Positions 9,221-18,846 of a stretch of DNA of 64,000 nucleotides are shown one piece after another. The stretch covers positions 59,117-123,116 of the forward strand of contig NZ_VDMS01000006.1 of NCBI RefSeq assembly GCF_006346395.1. Direction: 5' to 3'. The translations under genes were made by a program, and so were the position numbers. The stretch's first letter is position 1; every line of letters starts with the position of its first letter. Under the pieces are notes generated by a model. That model worked only from the letters and a program-made list of their open reading frames with translations, was not told where the DNA came from and made no database searches. Source of the DNA: Nocardioides plantarum (GTDB lineage Bacteria; Actinomycetota; Actinomycetes; Propionibacteriales; Nocardioidaceae).

Positions 9221-9263
9221 GTCACCAGGACTCAAAGCCGTCTTAGTCGACTATTCTGGTGAC
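9221..9263 (+). promoter_or_regulatory. Palindromic upstream region of the TSUP transporter
   Basis: Between the permease and the transporter, an inverted repeat GTCACCAG (9221-9228) / CTGGTGAC (9256-9263) encloses a perfect 10-bp palindrome TAGTCGACTA (9244-9253). The second arm and its AT-rich flank overlap a likely -10 region ahead of the ATG at 9298. This nested symmetry suggests a binding site for a dimeric repressor, perhaps sulfur-related given the gene, but no regulator is encoded nearby. Confidence 0.4.
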
Positions 9264-9297
9264 TTAACCCACTCGCTCCCGTTCCCAGGACACGTCC

Positions 9298-10191
9298 ATG
9301 TGGCTCATCGCGGCCTTCGCCCTCGCCGGCGGTCTGGCACAGCTCGTCGACGGCACCCTCGGCATGGGCTTCGGCGTCACGTCGGCGACCGTGCTGCTCG
9401 CCCTCGGCATCGCTCCCGCCACCGCCAGCGCCGCCACGCATGCCGCCAAGCTCCCCACCACACTGGTCTCGGGCCTGTCCCACTGGCGCGCGGGCAACGT
9501 CGACCGCGCCGTGTTCCTGCGGGTGGCCGTTCCCGGGGCGGTCGGCGGCTTCCTCGGCGCGATGGTGCTGACCTGGATCAGCCTGGCCGCGGCGAAGGGC
9601 ACGATGGCGGGCCTGCTGCTGTTCTTCGGTGTGGTCATCCTGGTCCGCTTCGGCTTCGGGCTGCGGATCATCCCGGTGCCCCGGTCGGGGAACACAGCCC
9701 GCTGGCTCGCGCCGATCGGACTGCTCGGGGGCTTCGTCGACGCGACCGGAGGCGGCGGGTGGGGCCCGGTCGTGACCCCCAGCCTGATGACCGTCACCCG
9801 GCACGAGCCACGCAAGATCGTCGGCACCACCAACGCCGCCGAGTTCGCCGTGGCCGTCTCGGTCTCCCTCGGCTTCCTGATCACCGGCACCACCCACCAG
9901 GACATCCCCTGGCTCCCGGTCCTCGGCCTGGTCCTGGGCGGGGTCGCCGTGGCGCCGTACGCCGCCCGGCTGGCCGGCCGCCTGCCCCACGCGCCGATGG
10001 GCGCGATGGTCGGAGGCCTGATCATCCTGGTCAACGCCGCCGCCGTGCTGGGAACCGTCGCCGACCTACCGGTGTGGCTCGACCTGGCACTGATCGTGGG
10101 CTGGATCGGCGTGGTCGCCCGGGTCGCGTGGCGCGCGTGGCAGCGCGAGCGAGCGATCTCCAGGGAGCCTGTGCTCGTCGACCCCGTCTGA
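9298..10191 (+). CDS. TauE/SafE (TSUP) family membrane transporter
   Basis: A 297-residue integral membrane protein with 7-8 hydrophobic segments. Its two repeats each hold the glycine-rich TSUP signature: GTLGMGFGVTSATVLLALG near residue 20 and DATGGGGWGPVVTPSLM near residue 150. Both are followed by segments on membrane-lining Lys/Glu (AAKLPTT, NAAEFAVA). TSUP proteins move sulfite, taurine-derived sulfoacetate, thiosulfate or other organosulfur anions. No sulfur-metabolism gene is adjacent, so the substrate is open. It is convergent with the collagen-like gene. Confidence 0.88.
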   Translation: MWLIAAFALAGGLAQLVDGTLGMGFGVTSATVLLALGIAPATASAATHAAKLPTTLVSGLSHWRAGNVDRAVFLRVAVPGAVGGFLGAMVLTWISLAAAKGTMAGLLLFFGVVILVRFGFGLRIIPVPRSGNTARWLAPIGLLGGFVDATGGGGWGPVVTPSLMTVTRHEPRKIVGTTNAAEFAVAVSVSLGFLITGTTHQDIPWLPVLGLVLGGVAVAPYAARLAGRLPHAPMGAMVGGLIILVNAAAVLGTVADLPVWLDLALIVGWIGVVARVAWRAWQRERAISREPVLVDPV

Positions 10192-10241
10192 GGTTGGGAC
10201 TCGGGCGTCAGGTCCTTGCCCGATGCCCTTGACGGGAGATC

Positions 10242-10263
10242 CCTCCGTATCAGCTGACGGAGG
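10242..10263. terminator. Possible shared hairpin between convergent genes
   Basis: CCTCCGT (10242-10248) and ACGGAGG (10257-10263) form a 7-bp stem with an 8-nt loop. It spans the stop codon of the collagen-like gene and lies 50 bp past the stop of the transporter. There is no U-tract, so intrinsic termination would be weak; a bidirectional role is only inferred from position. Confidence 0.3.
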
Positions 10264-11302
10264 CGTTGAGCACGAACCAGCAGTCGTCGTCGAGCCCCTC
10301 CGGGCCCGTGTTGATGGGCCGCCAGCGACTGGCGATGAGGGTGAGCGCGGTGCTGCCGTCGCGTGCGACGGCCTGGATGGTCCTCGTGGCGAGTCCCGTG
10401 CGGTGGTCCCGGTAGTCGGGCGCGGCGAACATCTGGTCGGCGCGGTACTGGCCCTGGAAGGGGGGGATGGCGGCGAGGTTGAACCACGAGTTGGTCTGGG
10501 CGGGCGGTTCGTCGGTGTAGTAGTCGTCCGGCGTGTTGGGCTGGCCGTCCAGGTTGATGATCAGCCGGTCGTTGAAGTTCCAGTCGGACCTGCACTCGGC
10601 CCGGACCGTCCAGCGACCGATCGTGACCGGGGCCGAGGTGTCGACCGTGTCGTAGTACGGCAGGACCGCCCGGAAGTTCCACGTCTTCTCCAGGACCGGA
10701 CCGGCCGGACCGGTGGCGCCGGTCTCGCCCTGCGGGCCGACCGCTCCGGTGTCACCCTTCGCGCCGGTGTCACCCTTCGCGCCGGCGTCCCCGGTGTCGC
10801 CCTGCGCGCCGGTGGCTCCCGTGGCTCCACGCTCACCTTGCGGCCCGACGTCACCCGTGGGCCCGCTGGGACCGATCGGGCCCATGGGGCCGATCGGTCC
10901 GGTGTCGCCGGTGGCGCCCTGCGCGCCAGTGGCGCCCTGTGCTCCGGCGGCTCCGGTGTCCCCCTGGGGACCGACCCCGCCTGCGGGGCCGCTCGCACCG
11001 GTCGCACCCGCGGCACCGGTCGTTCCTCGCGCACCGGTCGCCCCGGTGGCGCCGCGGACGCCGGCCTTGTTCCAGCTGACGGCCACCTCGCGCTTCGTCC
11101 CGCTCGCCTTGGTCGCGCAGGGCTTCTTCGTCGTCGGCAGCCGCAGCGCGCCCGTCGAGACGTTCTCGCACGCCTTGATGACCGTGCTCGAGCTGCTGGA
11201 GGAGGAGACGGCGTACGACAGCCCGCCCACCGCCAGGCTGATGCCGACCGTGGCGGCCGCCACGGTGCCGAGTCGTGACCGTGTCGCCGTGAACCGAGCC
11301 AT
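10250..11302 (-). CDS. Secreted collagen-like (Gly-X-Y) protein
   Basis: A 350-residue exported protein. ATG 11302 is preceded by AAGGGGAGC, a good ribosome site; an upstream in-frame extension lacks one. Residues 1-35 are a signal peptide (basic start, then VAAATVGISLAVGGLSYAV) followed by a serine run. About residues 85-205 are uninterrupted Gly-X-Y triplets rich in GAT, GPQ, GAK and GPT. The C-terminal ~145 residues are a non-collagenous domain with two cysteines (AECRSDW, DDDCWF), likely a trimerising or adhesive head. Bacterial collagens form triple helices without hydroxyproline. A CxN...CATK segment after the signal peptide may form a disulfide. No cell-wall anchor is visible. Confidence 0.85.
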   Translation of the reverse strand: MARFTATRSRLGTVAAATVGISLAVGGLSYAVSSSSSSSTVIKACENVSTGALRLPTTKKPCATKASGTKREVAVSWNKAGVRGATGATGARGTTGAAGATGASGPAGGVGPQGDTGAAGAQGATGAQGATGDTGPIGPMGPIGPSGPTGDVGPQGERGATGATGAQGDTGDAGAKGDTGAKGDTGAVGPQGETGATGPAGPVLEKTWNFRAVLPYYDTVDTSAPVTIGRWTVRAECRSDWNFNDRLIINLDGQPNTPDDYYTDEPPAQTNSWFNLAAIPPFQGQYRADQMFAAPDYRDHRTGLATRTIQAVARDGSTALTLIASRWRPINTGPEGLDDDCWFVLNASVS

Positions 11303-11471
11303 GCTGCTCCCCTTGGATGTCCCTACGTGTCGGCTCAGCGTGACACCCGCTCGCCCGGACCGCAGGAGAACGGGTGGCTTGGCTGAGGGGGTCGACGGGC
11401 GACGCACCTCAGGAGCGCCCGGGACCCGGTATGACCGGTCGCTCGTCCTCGTGCGTGCCTGGGCATCGCAG

Positions 11472-11987
11472 CTAGAAGGTCCCACCAGTCAGCCAGACGA
11501 ACCAGGCGAACAGGACGACTGCCGAGCCGGTAGCGGTGGAGTAGTAGAGGACGCCTCGTCGTCCGAATCCCTCGACGACTGCGCCCAGGCCGAGCAGCAC
11601 TCCCACGCACGCCATCACGAACTGGGCAGCGTACCGACGGTCGCCGGAGTAGTCCTCGGGACAGCTGTCCCCGCACTGGTTGCCCGCGAGGTAGGCCGCA
11701 CTGAGAAACACGACGAGAAGTCCACCGGCGACCACCAAGGACGCGAGCCCACGGACGACCTGCTTCCAGACGTCCGTGCGCTGGACGCTCGCGCCTGCGT
11801 GAGTCTGCACAACACCAGCGTCCCAGAACCAGGCGAGACCCAACCGAGTCTCGCCATGAACGGGCGTATCGGGGTCCCGGAGGCCTGGATGGACGACCTT
11901 CCAATCGTCGGATGATGACTCCGGGTCGTGGTCGTCCTGATCGCATCCGCGTATCAGGTCGCCGTCCTCGTCGACGACACCCGCCAT
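11472..11987 (-). CDS. Small membrane protein of unknown function (3 TM)
   Basis: A 171-residue protein. I chose ATG 11987 because upstream codons are poor; no clear ribosome site is seen. The first ~75 residues are polar and acidic (DEDGDL, DDHDPESSSDDW). Then come helices at about 85-107 (ASLVVAGGLLVVFLSAAYLA), 125-145 (FVMACVGVLLGLGAVV) and 150-170. Two cysteines in a CGDSC pair sit between helices 1 and 2, so probably outside the cell. No family was recognised. The hairpin motif that recurs upstream of small genes of the 18-28 kb array begins 8 bp before this start, which ties the gene to that group. Confidence 0.6.
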   Translation of the reverse strand: MAGVVDEDGDLIRGCDQDDHDPESSSDDWKVVHPGLRDPDTPVHGETRLGLAWFWDAGVVQTHAGASVQRTDVWKQVVRGLASLVVAGGLLVVFLSAAYLAGNQCGDSCPEDYSGDRRYAAQFVMACVGVLLGLGAVVEGFGRRGVLYYSTATGSAVVLFAWFVWLTGGTF

Positions 11988-11994
11988 CCGACAT

Positions 11995-12018
11995 GTCCGG
12001 GCGCATCGCCCGTCCTGG
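11995..12018 (+). repeat. GTCCGGGCGCATC hairpin-motif copy (A)
   Basis: GTCCGGGCGCATC at 11995-12007, followed by GCCCGTCCTGG, matches the motif also found at 18847, 19261, 27929 and 34088. It lies directly upstream of the minus-strand membrane-protein gene that starts at 11987. Confidence 0.55.
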
Positions 12019-12054
12019 ACGCGGTGACGTGACGCGCTGTCGTGGACGACGGTC

Positions 12055-13617
12055 CTACCTGGTGCCGGCGGTGTCCAGGTCAGGCCGGTCCGGTCTCTCC
12101 GGGCGGAGGACGATGAACAGGAGCAGGGCGACCATGGCCGCGACACCCGCCCACATCGCGTGCTGCCAGCCGTCGACGAACGACTGTCGGGCTGCGTTGA
12201 TGAGTGCATCTGACGGGTCGTCGAGGTCGCTGGCCGCGGCGACCGCGTTCGCGAGACCCTCGCGTGCCGGCCGGGCGACGTCGTCCGGGGCTCCGACCAG
12301 TTGCGGTTCGATCGCGTTGCGATAGCCGGCGGTGAGGACTGCGCCGAGGAGGGCGACGCCGATGGCGGTCCCGAACTCCCGGGTGACGTCGTTGAGAGCC
12401 GAGGCGAGTCCTTGCCTGTTCTGTGACAGCGAGCTGGTGATCGCCTCGGTGGAGGGGGTCATGGCGAGCCCCATCCCGAACCCGAGGGACAGGATGCCGG
12501 GCAGCACGCTCAGGTATCCGCCATCGACCGAGACCAGGGTCGCCATGAGGACGAGACCGAGGGTGACCACCCCGACGCCGAGTGCCATGGTCCGGCGGCT
12601 GCCGGCGTGTTGGGCAACCCTCGGAGCAAGGACCGAAGAGGCCATCATCAAGACCGCCATGGGCAGCATTCCCGCGGTGGCGTGCAGAGCGGACCAACCC
12701 AGGACCACCTGGAGAAAGGGGAACAGGACGACGAGGATGCCGGCTTGGACCCCGAAGACGACCAGGATGGACAGCGACCCGGTAGCGAGCCGTCGGTCCC
12801 GGAACAGCCGGATGTCCAGCAGTGGCGCGTGCTGGCGGAGCTCCCAACGGGCGAACCCGAGGGTGGCGGCGGCGCCGATGACGAGCGCAGCGAGGGTCGC
12901 TGGCTCATCCCATCCGTTGACCGGGCCTTCATGGAGGGCGTAGACGAGGCCGAGGACCGCGAGCATGGACGCGACTGAGCCCAGGGTGTCGAACCGGTGC
13001 TCGCTGGGTTCGCGGGTGCTGGGGACCGAACGGATCGTCATGGCCGCAGCGACCACGACGAGGACGATGGGGAGAGCGAACAACCACCGCCAGGACGCGA
13101 CGTCGACCAGGACCGCGGAGAGGTACATGCCGAGTAGTCCGCCGCCACCGCCGACAGCGGTCCATGCCCCGATGCCCTTGGCGCGTTCTTCCTCGGGGAA
13201 CGTGGAGGTGATCACGGCCAGGGTGACCGGCATGATCATCGCGGCGCCGACACCGGCGACGAACCGGGATGCCAGCATCATCTCGGTCGAGGTGGCCACC
13301 GCAGAGCTCGCGTTCGCCAGGCCGAAGAGGGTCAGCCCGGCCAGCAGCATGGGTTTGCGACCCCACCTGTCGCCAAGTGCGCCGAGCGGGAGCAGGAGTG
13401 CTGCCAGGCTGAGCGTGTAGAGGTTGATGAACCACAGGACCTCGCTCTGCGAGGCGTCGAAGTCCACGGCCAGTTCGGGTTGGGCGACGTTGAGGCCGGT
13501 GACCGAGGCGATCACGGCCATGAGGGCGACGCAGACAGCGACCAGGACCGCGCGCCGCTGGCGAGGATCGTCGATGATCGGGTCGGCCTGCTCAGCGGTT
13601 GGTGGGGTGGGACTCAC
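12055..13617 (-). CDS. MFS efflux transporter, DHA2 (14-TM) family
   Basis: A 520-residue membrane protein with about 14 hydrophobic segments. It carries the DHA2 motifs: LNVAQPELAVDF (motif D1-like) in TM1, then LGALGDRWGRKPML, the motif A loop (G-x-L-a-D-r-x-G-r-k), and VAGVGAAMIMPVTLAVI (motif C region). EmrB/QacA-type DHA2 pumps expel drugs, dyes or bile salts using the proton gradient. GTG 13617 is preceded by GAGAGGAACC. It follows the methyltransferase gene on the same strand by 94 bp and is probably co-transcribed, under control of the divergent XRE-cupin regulator. Confidence 0.88.
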   Translation of the reverse strand: MSPTPPTAEQADPIIDDPRQRRAVLVAVCVALMAVIASVTGLNVAQPELAVDFDASQSEVLWFINLYTLSLAALLLPLGALGDRWGRKPMLLAGLTLFGLANASSAVATSTEMMLASRFVAGVGAAMIMPVTLAVITSTFPEEERAKGIGAWTAVGGGGGLLGMYLSAVLVDVASWRWLFALPIVLVVVAAAMTIRSVPSTREPSEHRFDTLGSVASMLAVLGLVYALHEGPVNGWDEPATLAALVIGAAATLGFARWELRQHAPLLDIRLFRDRRLATGSLSILVVFGVQAGILVVLFPFLQVVLGWSALHATAGMLPMAVLMMASSVLAPRVAQHAGSRRTMALGVGVVTLGLVLMATLVSVDGGYLSVLPGILSLGFGMGLAMTPSTEAITSSLSQNRQGLASALNDVTREFGTAIGVALLGAVLTAGYRNAIEPQLVGAPDDVARPAREGLANAVAAASDLDDPSDALINAARQSFVDGWQHAMWAGVAAMVALLLFIVLRPERPDRPDLDTAGTR

Positions 13618-13711
13618 GATGGTTCCTCTCGAAGGCGCGGGTGGTCCACGCCGTGCCGGAGCGGCAGGCGCACAGGGGCCGCGGTCGGGTGTGGTGGTGG
13701 GTGGCGGTCGG

Positions 13712-14422
13712 CTAGTGGCGGCGGGTGGCCCGGACGACGACGTCGTTGATCGTGACCCTGCGCGCGGCCGGACCCATCGCGGTCCGCTGGGACTCCTCGG
13801 CCGTCACGACCTGCCAGACCTCGGGGTCGAGGAGCTCGGTGATCGCCGCCGCAGTCGCGGACGCCTCTGCCGGCGGCTGGCTCTCGTGCTGGGCATCGGC
13901 GCCGTGACTGTGCCTGTGGCCCTGCCCGTGGCCCTGCCCGTGCCCGTGGCCCTGCTCGTGCTCGCCGGCGGTGGCCGTGGCGTCGTCGTGGTGGAGGTGG
14001 CCGACGATGAGGAGGGTGCCGTGCGGTCCGACCCAGGTGGCGATGCGCCGGTAGAACTCGAGCTGAGGGATCGCGGGGTGTGCGTAGTGGGTCGTGACCA
14101 GGTCGTACTGCTCCTCGGGCTCCCAGGTCGACAGATCGGCCTGCACCCACCGCACCCGCTGGCCCACCCCTGCCTCGGCTGCACGGCGTTCGCCGAAAGC
14201 GAGCGCAGTGCCAGCGACGTCGGCCGCGGTGACGGTCCACCCGGCGGCGGCAAGCCAGACCGCCTCGGCGCCGGCGCCGCAGCCGGCGTCGATGGCGGCA
14301 CCCGGTGCCAGCTCCCCGACCTGGCGGACGAGATGAGGGTTCGGCGCACTCGTGCTCATCGCACCCGCTCGCCCACCCGACCAGACGTCGTCCCAGTACT
14401 GCTCGTCGAAAGCGTGGTTCAC
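13712..14422 (-). CDS. SAM-dependent methyltransferase (possible resistance enzyme)
   Basis: A 236-residue class I methyltransferase. I start it at GTG 14422 (VNHAFDEQYWDDVW) because this is the usual beginning of the family; the in-frame extension has poor coding character. AAIDAGCGAGAEAVWLAAAG is motif I (SAM loop), VTAADVAGTAL motif II and QADLSTWEPEEQYDLVTTHY motif IV. An insert of His/Gly repeats (GHGHGQGHGQGHRHSHG, about residues 160-180) is unusual and may bind metal. The TehB/SmtA-like form and the neighbouring efflux pump suggest detoxification of a small compound (inference). Confidence 0.8.
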   Translation of the reverse strand: MNHAFDEQYWDDVWSGGRAGAMSTSAPNPHLVRQVGELAPGAAIDAGCGAGAEAVWLAAAGWTVTAADVAGTALAFGERRAAEAGVGQRVRWVQADLSTWEPEEQYDLVTTHYAHPAIPQLEFYRRIATWVGPHGTLLIVGHLHHDDATATAGEHEQGHGHGQGHGQGHRHSHGADAQHESQPPAEASATAAAITELLDPEVWQVVTAEESQRTAMGPAARRVTINDVVVRATRRH

Positions 14423-14508
14423 GCCGTGCCCTTCGCTAGCTGCTGTCGGCCGCCATGCGCGACCCTCCCACCGAGAATGACCTCGGGCGGCCCAATGAGC
14501 AAACACAG

Positions 14509-14522
14509 TTGCCAAATGGCAA
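14509..14522. promoter_or_regulatory. Operator TTGCCA-AA-TGGCAA
   Basis: A perfect 6-bp inverted repeat (TTGCCA, 2-bp centre, TGGCAA) sits 9 bp before the ATG of the XRE-cupin gene and 87 bp from the start of the divergent methyltransferase gene. Its position fits autoregulation by the XRE protein together with control of the methyltransferase-MFS operon. Confidence 0.6.
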
Positions 14523-14531
14523 ACTACTGTC

Positions 14532-15125
14532 ATGGACGACACCGACCGCACCCTCGATGCCGTGGGGCCACAACTCAAGGAGCTCCGTCAGCGACGCGAG
14601 ATCACGTTGCACGAGCTCTCGGACGAGACCGGCATCTCGATCAGCACCCTGTCGAGGCTCGAAGCGGGCCTACGACGCCCGACCTTGGAACAGCTGCTGC
14701 CGCTGGCGCGCTCCTACGGTGTGACGCTCGACGAGCTCGTCGACGCACCGCCGACGGGCGACCCCCGGGTCAACCTCCGACCGCTACCCACCACCGACGG
14801 CCGCACCATCCTGCCCCTGAGCCGACGTCCTGGCGGGATCCAGGCCTACAAGTTCGTCCTCCCCGCAAGTGCGGACGACCAGGAGCCGGATCTGCGGACG
14901 CACGAGGGCTACGACTGGGCTTTCGTCCTCAGCGGACGCCTGCGGCTGGTGCTCGGCAAGCACGACCTGGTTCTCGAGCCCGGCGAAGCCGCGGAGTTCG
15001 ACACCCGCACCCCGCACTGGTTCGGCGCCACGAGTGCTGGCCCCGTCGAGTTCTTGAGCCTCGTCGGAAGACAGGGCGAACGAGCTCATCTGCGTGCCGC
15101 CCCTAGGCGACGGCTTCAGGACTGA
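14532..15125 (+). CDS. XRE-family regulator with C-terminal cupin domain
   Basis: A 197-residue DNA-binding protein. Residues about 14-70 are a helix-turn-helix of XRE type (ITLHELSDETGISISTLSRL). Residues about 115-185 are a cupin barrel (THEGYDWAFVLSGRLRLVLG, then EPGEAAEFDTRTPHWFG) that would sense a small ligand. The cupin keeps a histidine at the start of motif 1 (RTHEGYDW) and at PHWFG in motif 2. It faces the methyltransferase-MFS operon across a palindromic operator, so it is a likely local repressor relieved by the pump's substrate or its metabolite. Confidence 0.88.
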   Translation: MDDTDRTLDAVGPQLKELRQRREITLHELSDETGISISTLSRLEAGLRRPTLEQLLPLARSYGVTLDELVDAPPTGDPRVNLRPLPTTDGRTILPLSRRPGGIQAYKFVLPASADDQEPDLRTHEGYDWAFVLSGRLRLVLGKHDLVLEPGEAAEFDTRTPHWFGATSAGPVEFLSLVGRQGERAHLRAAPRRRLQD

Positions 15126-15171
15126 CCCGACCGAGTGGGCCGCATGGTTGTCAGCCCGTTGGACGCACCTA

Positions 15172-15321
15172 CGAGGACGAAGAAGTTCAGACGCGGTGGG
15201 AGCCGAAAAAGTTGCTCAGAACTCGCATGAGTATTCGCTTCCCTCAAGGCCCTCGCGGCCCCATGCTTTCGCTCAACCGCGGGCCTCCGCGACATGACCC
15301 ACTCCCAACCTAGGACCCAGA
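15172..15321 (+). promoter_or_regulatory. Conserved leader, copy 1
   Basis: About 150 bp upstream of the ATG at 15322 is clearly homologous to 27966-28116. Shared blocks include GGGAGCCG, AGTTGC..AACTCGCA, TTCGCTTCC, CTCAACCGCGGGCCTCCGCG and CCACTCCCAACCTAGGA. AGTT-N6-AACT is kept in both and may be an operator. CGCGG-GCCT-CCGCG can form a hairpin. The similarity stops within the first few codons of the two genes, so it is the leader, not the coding part, that is shared. Confidence 0.75.
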
Positions 15322-16335
15322 ATGACCGGCATCCGCCACCCCCGCACCCGCCTGACCCTCACCGCCCTCCTCGCCGCTCTGCTGGCGATCTGCACGATGA
15401 CCACGGCCTTCCTCACCGCCCCGGCCCAGGCCGCAGGGAGCGTGACGATCCGGCCCGAGAGCCTGCCCCGCGGGGCCGAGGTCCGGGGCGCCCACCTGGC
15501 CTCCGCGGGCAGCAAGACGATCATCGACGGCGACGTGAAGGTCACCGTCCGGGGGGACTACGTCCACCTGTTCGGCAAGTCCGGCACGTCGTACGTCGTG
15601 TACGTGGTGCGCGGCCAGGTCTCCTCCGTCGTGCGCGTCGGTCCCGGTGGCAGCGAGCGCGTCGTCGCGGCGGACGCCGGCGTGGGCGGCCCCCGCCTGG
15701 CCTCCGACGGCGGTCTGCTCGCGGTCACTCGGTCGGCCAACGCCACCCGCACCAAGATCGACGTGATCAAGGTCAGCACGGGCCGCACCGTGCTCAGCCG
15801 CACGTTCTCCGGCGCCAAGTCGGTCCTCGACATCCGCGGCAGCCGTGCGATCCTCGCCAGCGGCGGTAGCGGCGTCCTCGGCACCTACAGCTGGAACCTC
15901 AGCACCGGCCGGAGCACGCTGCTCACCCGCCGCTCCGGTTCGGCCGCCGACCTGCGCACCGGCCTGCTGGCGACCTACGACAAGGACCCCTACGACGGCG
16001 GATGCTCGATCCTGACGACCATCGCGCAGCCGTCGAAGACGCTGTGGAGGTCGTGCAGCGAGCGGGTCGGGTCCTTCTCGCCCGACGGCCGACGGATCTC
16101 CACCCTCTACATCCTCAGCGACAGCCTCGGGCCCGCCGTGGTCCACACCCGCAGCATCCACGGCTACCTGCTGGCGTCGTACAAGGTCGACGGCGGCTAC
16201 TCCGCCGGGGAGAGCTGGGAGTCGGACAAGGTGCTCCTGCTCGGCGCCTACGGGCACGACAAGGCGGCCACGGTGCGGTGCACCGGCAGCACCTGCGTGC
16301 GCGCCACGGCGTTGGCCGACGTCCCGACCTACTGA
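15322..16335 (+). CDS. Secreted beta-propeller-like protein of unknown function
   Basis: A 337-residue exported protein. Residues 1-39 form a signal peptide (TLTALLAALLAICTMTTAFL, cleavage-like AQAAG). The mature part is made of short beta repeats of the TolB/WD40-like kind: GGPRLASDGGLLAVTRS, SFSPDGRRISTLYILS and related blades. Three cysteine pairs may form disulfides (GGCSI, WRSCSE, VRCTGSTCVR). There is no lipobox or anchor. The upstream leader is shared with the gene at 28117, so the two are probably co-regulated. A strong hairpin follows the stop. Confidence 0.65.
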   Translation: MTGIRHPRTRLTLTALLAALLAICTMTTAFLTAPAQAAGSVTIRPESLPRGAEVRGAHLASAGSKTIIDGDVKVTVRGDYVHLFGKSGTSYVVYVVRGQVSSVVRVGPGGSERVVAADAGVGGPRLASDGGLLAVTRSANATRTKIDVIKVSTGRTVLSRTFSGAKSVLDIRGSRAILASGGSGVLGTYSWNLSTGRSTLLTRRSGSAADLRTGLLATYDKDPYDGGCSILTTIAQPSKTLWRSCSERVGSFSPDGRRISTLYILSDSLGPAVVHTRSIHGYLLASYKVDGGYSAGESWESDKVLLLGAYGHDKAATVRCTGSTCVRATALADVPTY

Positions 16336-16375
16336 GGAGGACCTGCGGGCCCAGCGTCCCGACCACCCGGCAATC

Positions 16376-16418
16376 CCCGCTACTCCCGTCCCGTCTCGAA
16401 CGGGACGGGAGCAGCGGG
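16376..16418 (+). terminator. Strong hairpin after the secreted-protein gene
   Basis: CTCCCGTCCCGT (16383-16394) pairs perfectly with ACGGGACGGGAG (16400-16411) around a 5-nt loop, and the stem continues past one mismatch with CCCGCT/AGCGGG. No U-tract follows, as is usual for actinobacterial terminators. It separates the secreted-protein gene from the ABC transporter. Confidence 0.7.
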
Positions 16419-16491
16419 CGCTGAGCTGTACGCACCGGATGTGGAGGCTCGTCAGGGGAGACCGTCGCTGTCGATCGCTTATGGTCGCGGG

Positions 16492-17387
<896 letters not shown>

Positions 17388-17391
<4 letters not shown>

Positions 17392-18449
17392 GCGCGTTCA
17401 CCGCCCTGAGCCTGGCGAACCTCAAGGGCTTCACCCGCGACAAGGCGGCGGTGTTCTTCTCGCTCGTCTTCCCGCTGATGTTCCTGGTGCTGTTCGGCGG
17501 CGTCCTCGCCGACCAGTCGCAGTCCGAGATCGAGATGGTCCAGGTCGGCGACGTCGCCCTGGTCGACGAGATGCCCGCGCAGGCCCGCGCGGCGTTCGAC
17601 CAGACCTTCGACGTCACCCGGGCCGACAGCCTCGCGGACGCGCTCGACGAGGTGCGCAAGGGCGACGCGGACGTCGCGATCGAGATGAGGGGCGACACCC
17701 TGGTCGCGCACTACACGCAGACCGACCAGGTCAAGGCAGGCATCACGCAGGGCACGCTGCGGTCCTTCGTCGACGGGGCCAACGTCGCAGCGAGCGGCGC
17801 CCCACCGGCGTACTCCTTCACCGCCGACCGGGTCGAGGACGACTCGCTGTCGACCATCCAGTTCGTCACCCCCGGCCTGCTCGGCTGGGCGGTGGCGATG
17901 AGCGCGGCGTTCGGGGCGGCGGCGACCATCCAGGGCTGGCGGCAGAGCAAGCTGATCCGGCGCCTCCAGCTCGCGCCGGTCTCCACGCGCACCGTCGTCG
18001 CGGCCCGGATCACCGTCGCGGTCGCGATCGCCCTGGTGCAGCTCGCGGTCTTCCTCGGGCTCGGCGTGGCGGCGTTCGGCCTGACCCTGACCGGCTCGTG
18101 GTTGATGGTGGTCCCGATGCTGGTGGTCGGCACCCTGTGCTTCATGGCCGTCGGCCTGCTGGCCGGCGCGCTGACCACCACCACCGAGGGCGCGGTCAAC
18201 GCGGCCAACTTCCTGGTGCTGCCGATGGCGTTCCTGTCGGGGTCGTTCTTCTCCCTCGACGGCGCCCCCGCCTGGCTTCGCACCGTCTCCGACCTGCTGC
18301 CGCTCAAGCACCTCAACGAGGGGATGCTCGACGTGATGGTGCGCGGCGAGGGACCGGCCGCTGCCTTGCCAGCGATCGGGATCCTGGCCGGGTTCGCGAT
18401 CGTAGTGACCTTGATCGCCGCGCGGTTGTTCCGGTGGGACGCGGCCTGA
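17388..18449 (+). CDS. ABC-2 type permease
   Basis: A 353-residue membrane protein: one N-terminal helix (AAVFFSLVFPLMFLVLFGG), then an extracytoplasmic region of about 130 residues (about 45-170), then five helices ending with FAIVVTLIAARLF. This is the YhgE/ABC2_membrane_3 layout. The segment RRLQLAPVSTRTVVAARI is the typical coupling helix region that contacts the ATPase. It forms the channel of an exporter with the preceding gene (4-bp overlap). Candidates are lipids or drugs; nothing nearby specifies which. Confidence 0.85.
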
Positions 18450-18458
18450 ACGCCCGGC

Positions 18459-18803
18459 TCAGCAATGCCCAGTGAGGTAGACGAGCGTGGTGCCGTCGTC
18501 GGCCTGCCAGACGCCTGCGTTCCACATCTCGTGCTTGCCCAGCTGCTTCGTGGTCGGCCGACCGGAGATGACGTGCGGCCGTACGTCAGCCCAACGGACC
18601 CGCGCCTCGTTCTCGGAGAACCACTCGAACTGTCCGGTGCTGTACATGTCCAGGACGAGCCCGGCGCCGGACCCGATCAACTCGTCCGCGACCGAGGGCG
18701 TGGCTCTGGTCCCTCGACGTGAGTACGCCCGCCCATCGGCACCGGTGATCTGGCCCCGGCCGGTGTGCTCAGGCAACTGAACCTCCCGCAGGTCGACCTT
18801 CAT
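18459..18803 (-). CDS. Hypothetical protein, 114 aa
   Basis: A soluble protein with no membrane segment or signal peptide, mixed alpha/beta (LVLDMYSTGQFEWFSENEAR, WNAGVWQADDGTTLVYLTGHC). No family was recognised. Codon use is typical of a coding region. It is convergent with the ABC permease (9-bp gap) and is the first gene of the accessory array. The hairpin motif at 18847 lies 44 bp upstream of its ATG. Confidence 0.6.
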   Translation of the reverse strand: MKVDLREVQLPEHTGRGQITGADGRAYSRRGTRATPSVADELIGSGAGLVLDMYSTGQFEWFSENEARVRWADVRPHVISGRPTTKQLGKHEMWNAGVWQADDGTTLVYLTGHC

Positions 18804-18846
18804 GGCTTCACGCTAAGCCCCGCATCGCCGCTGCAACCGCTCGATC

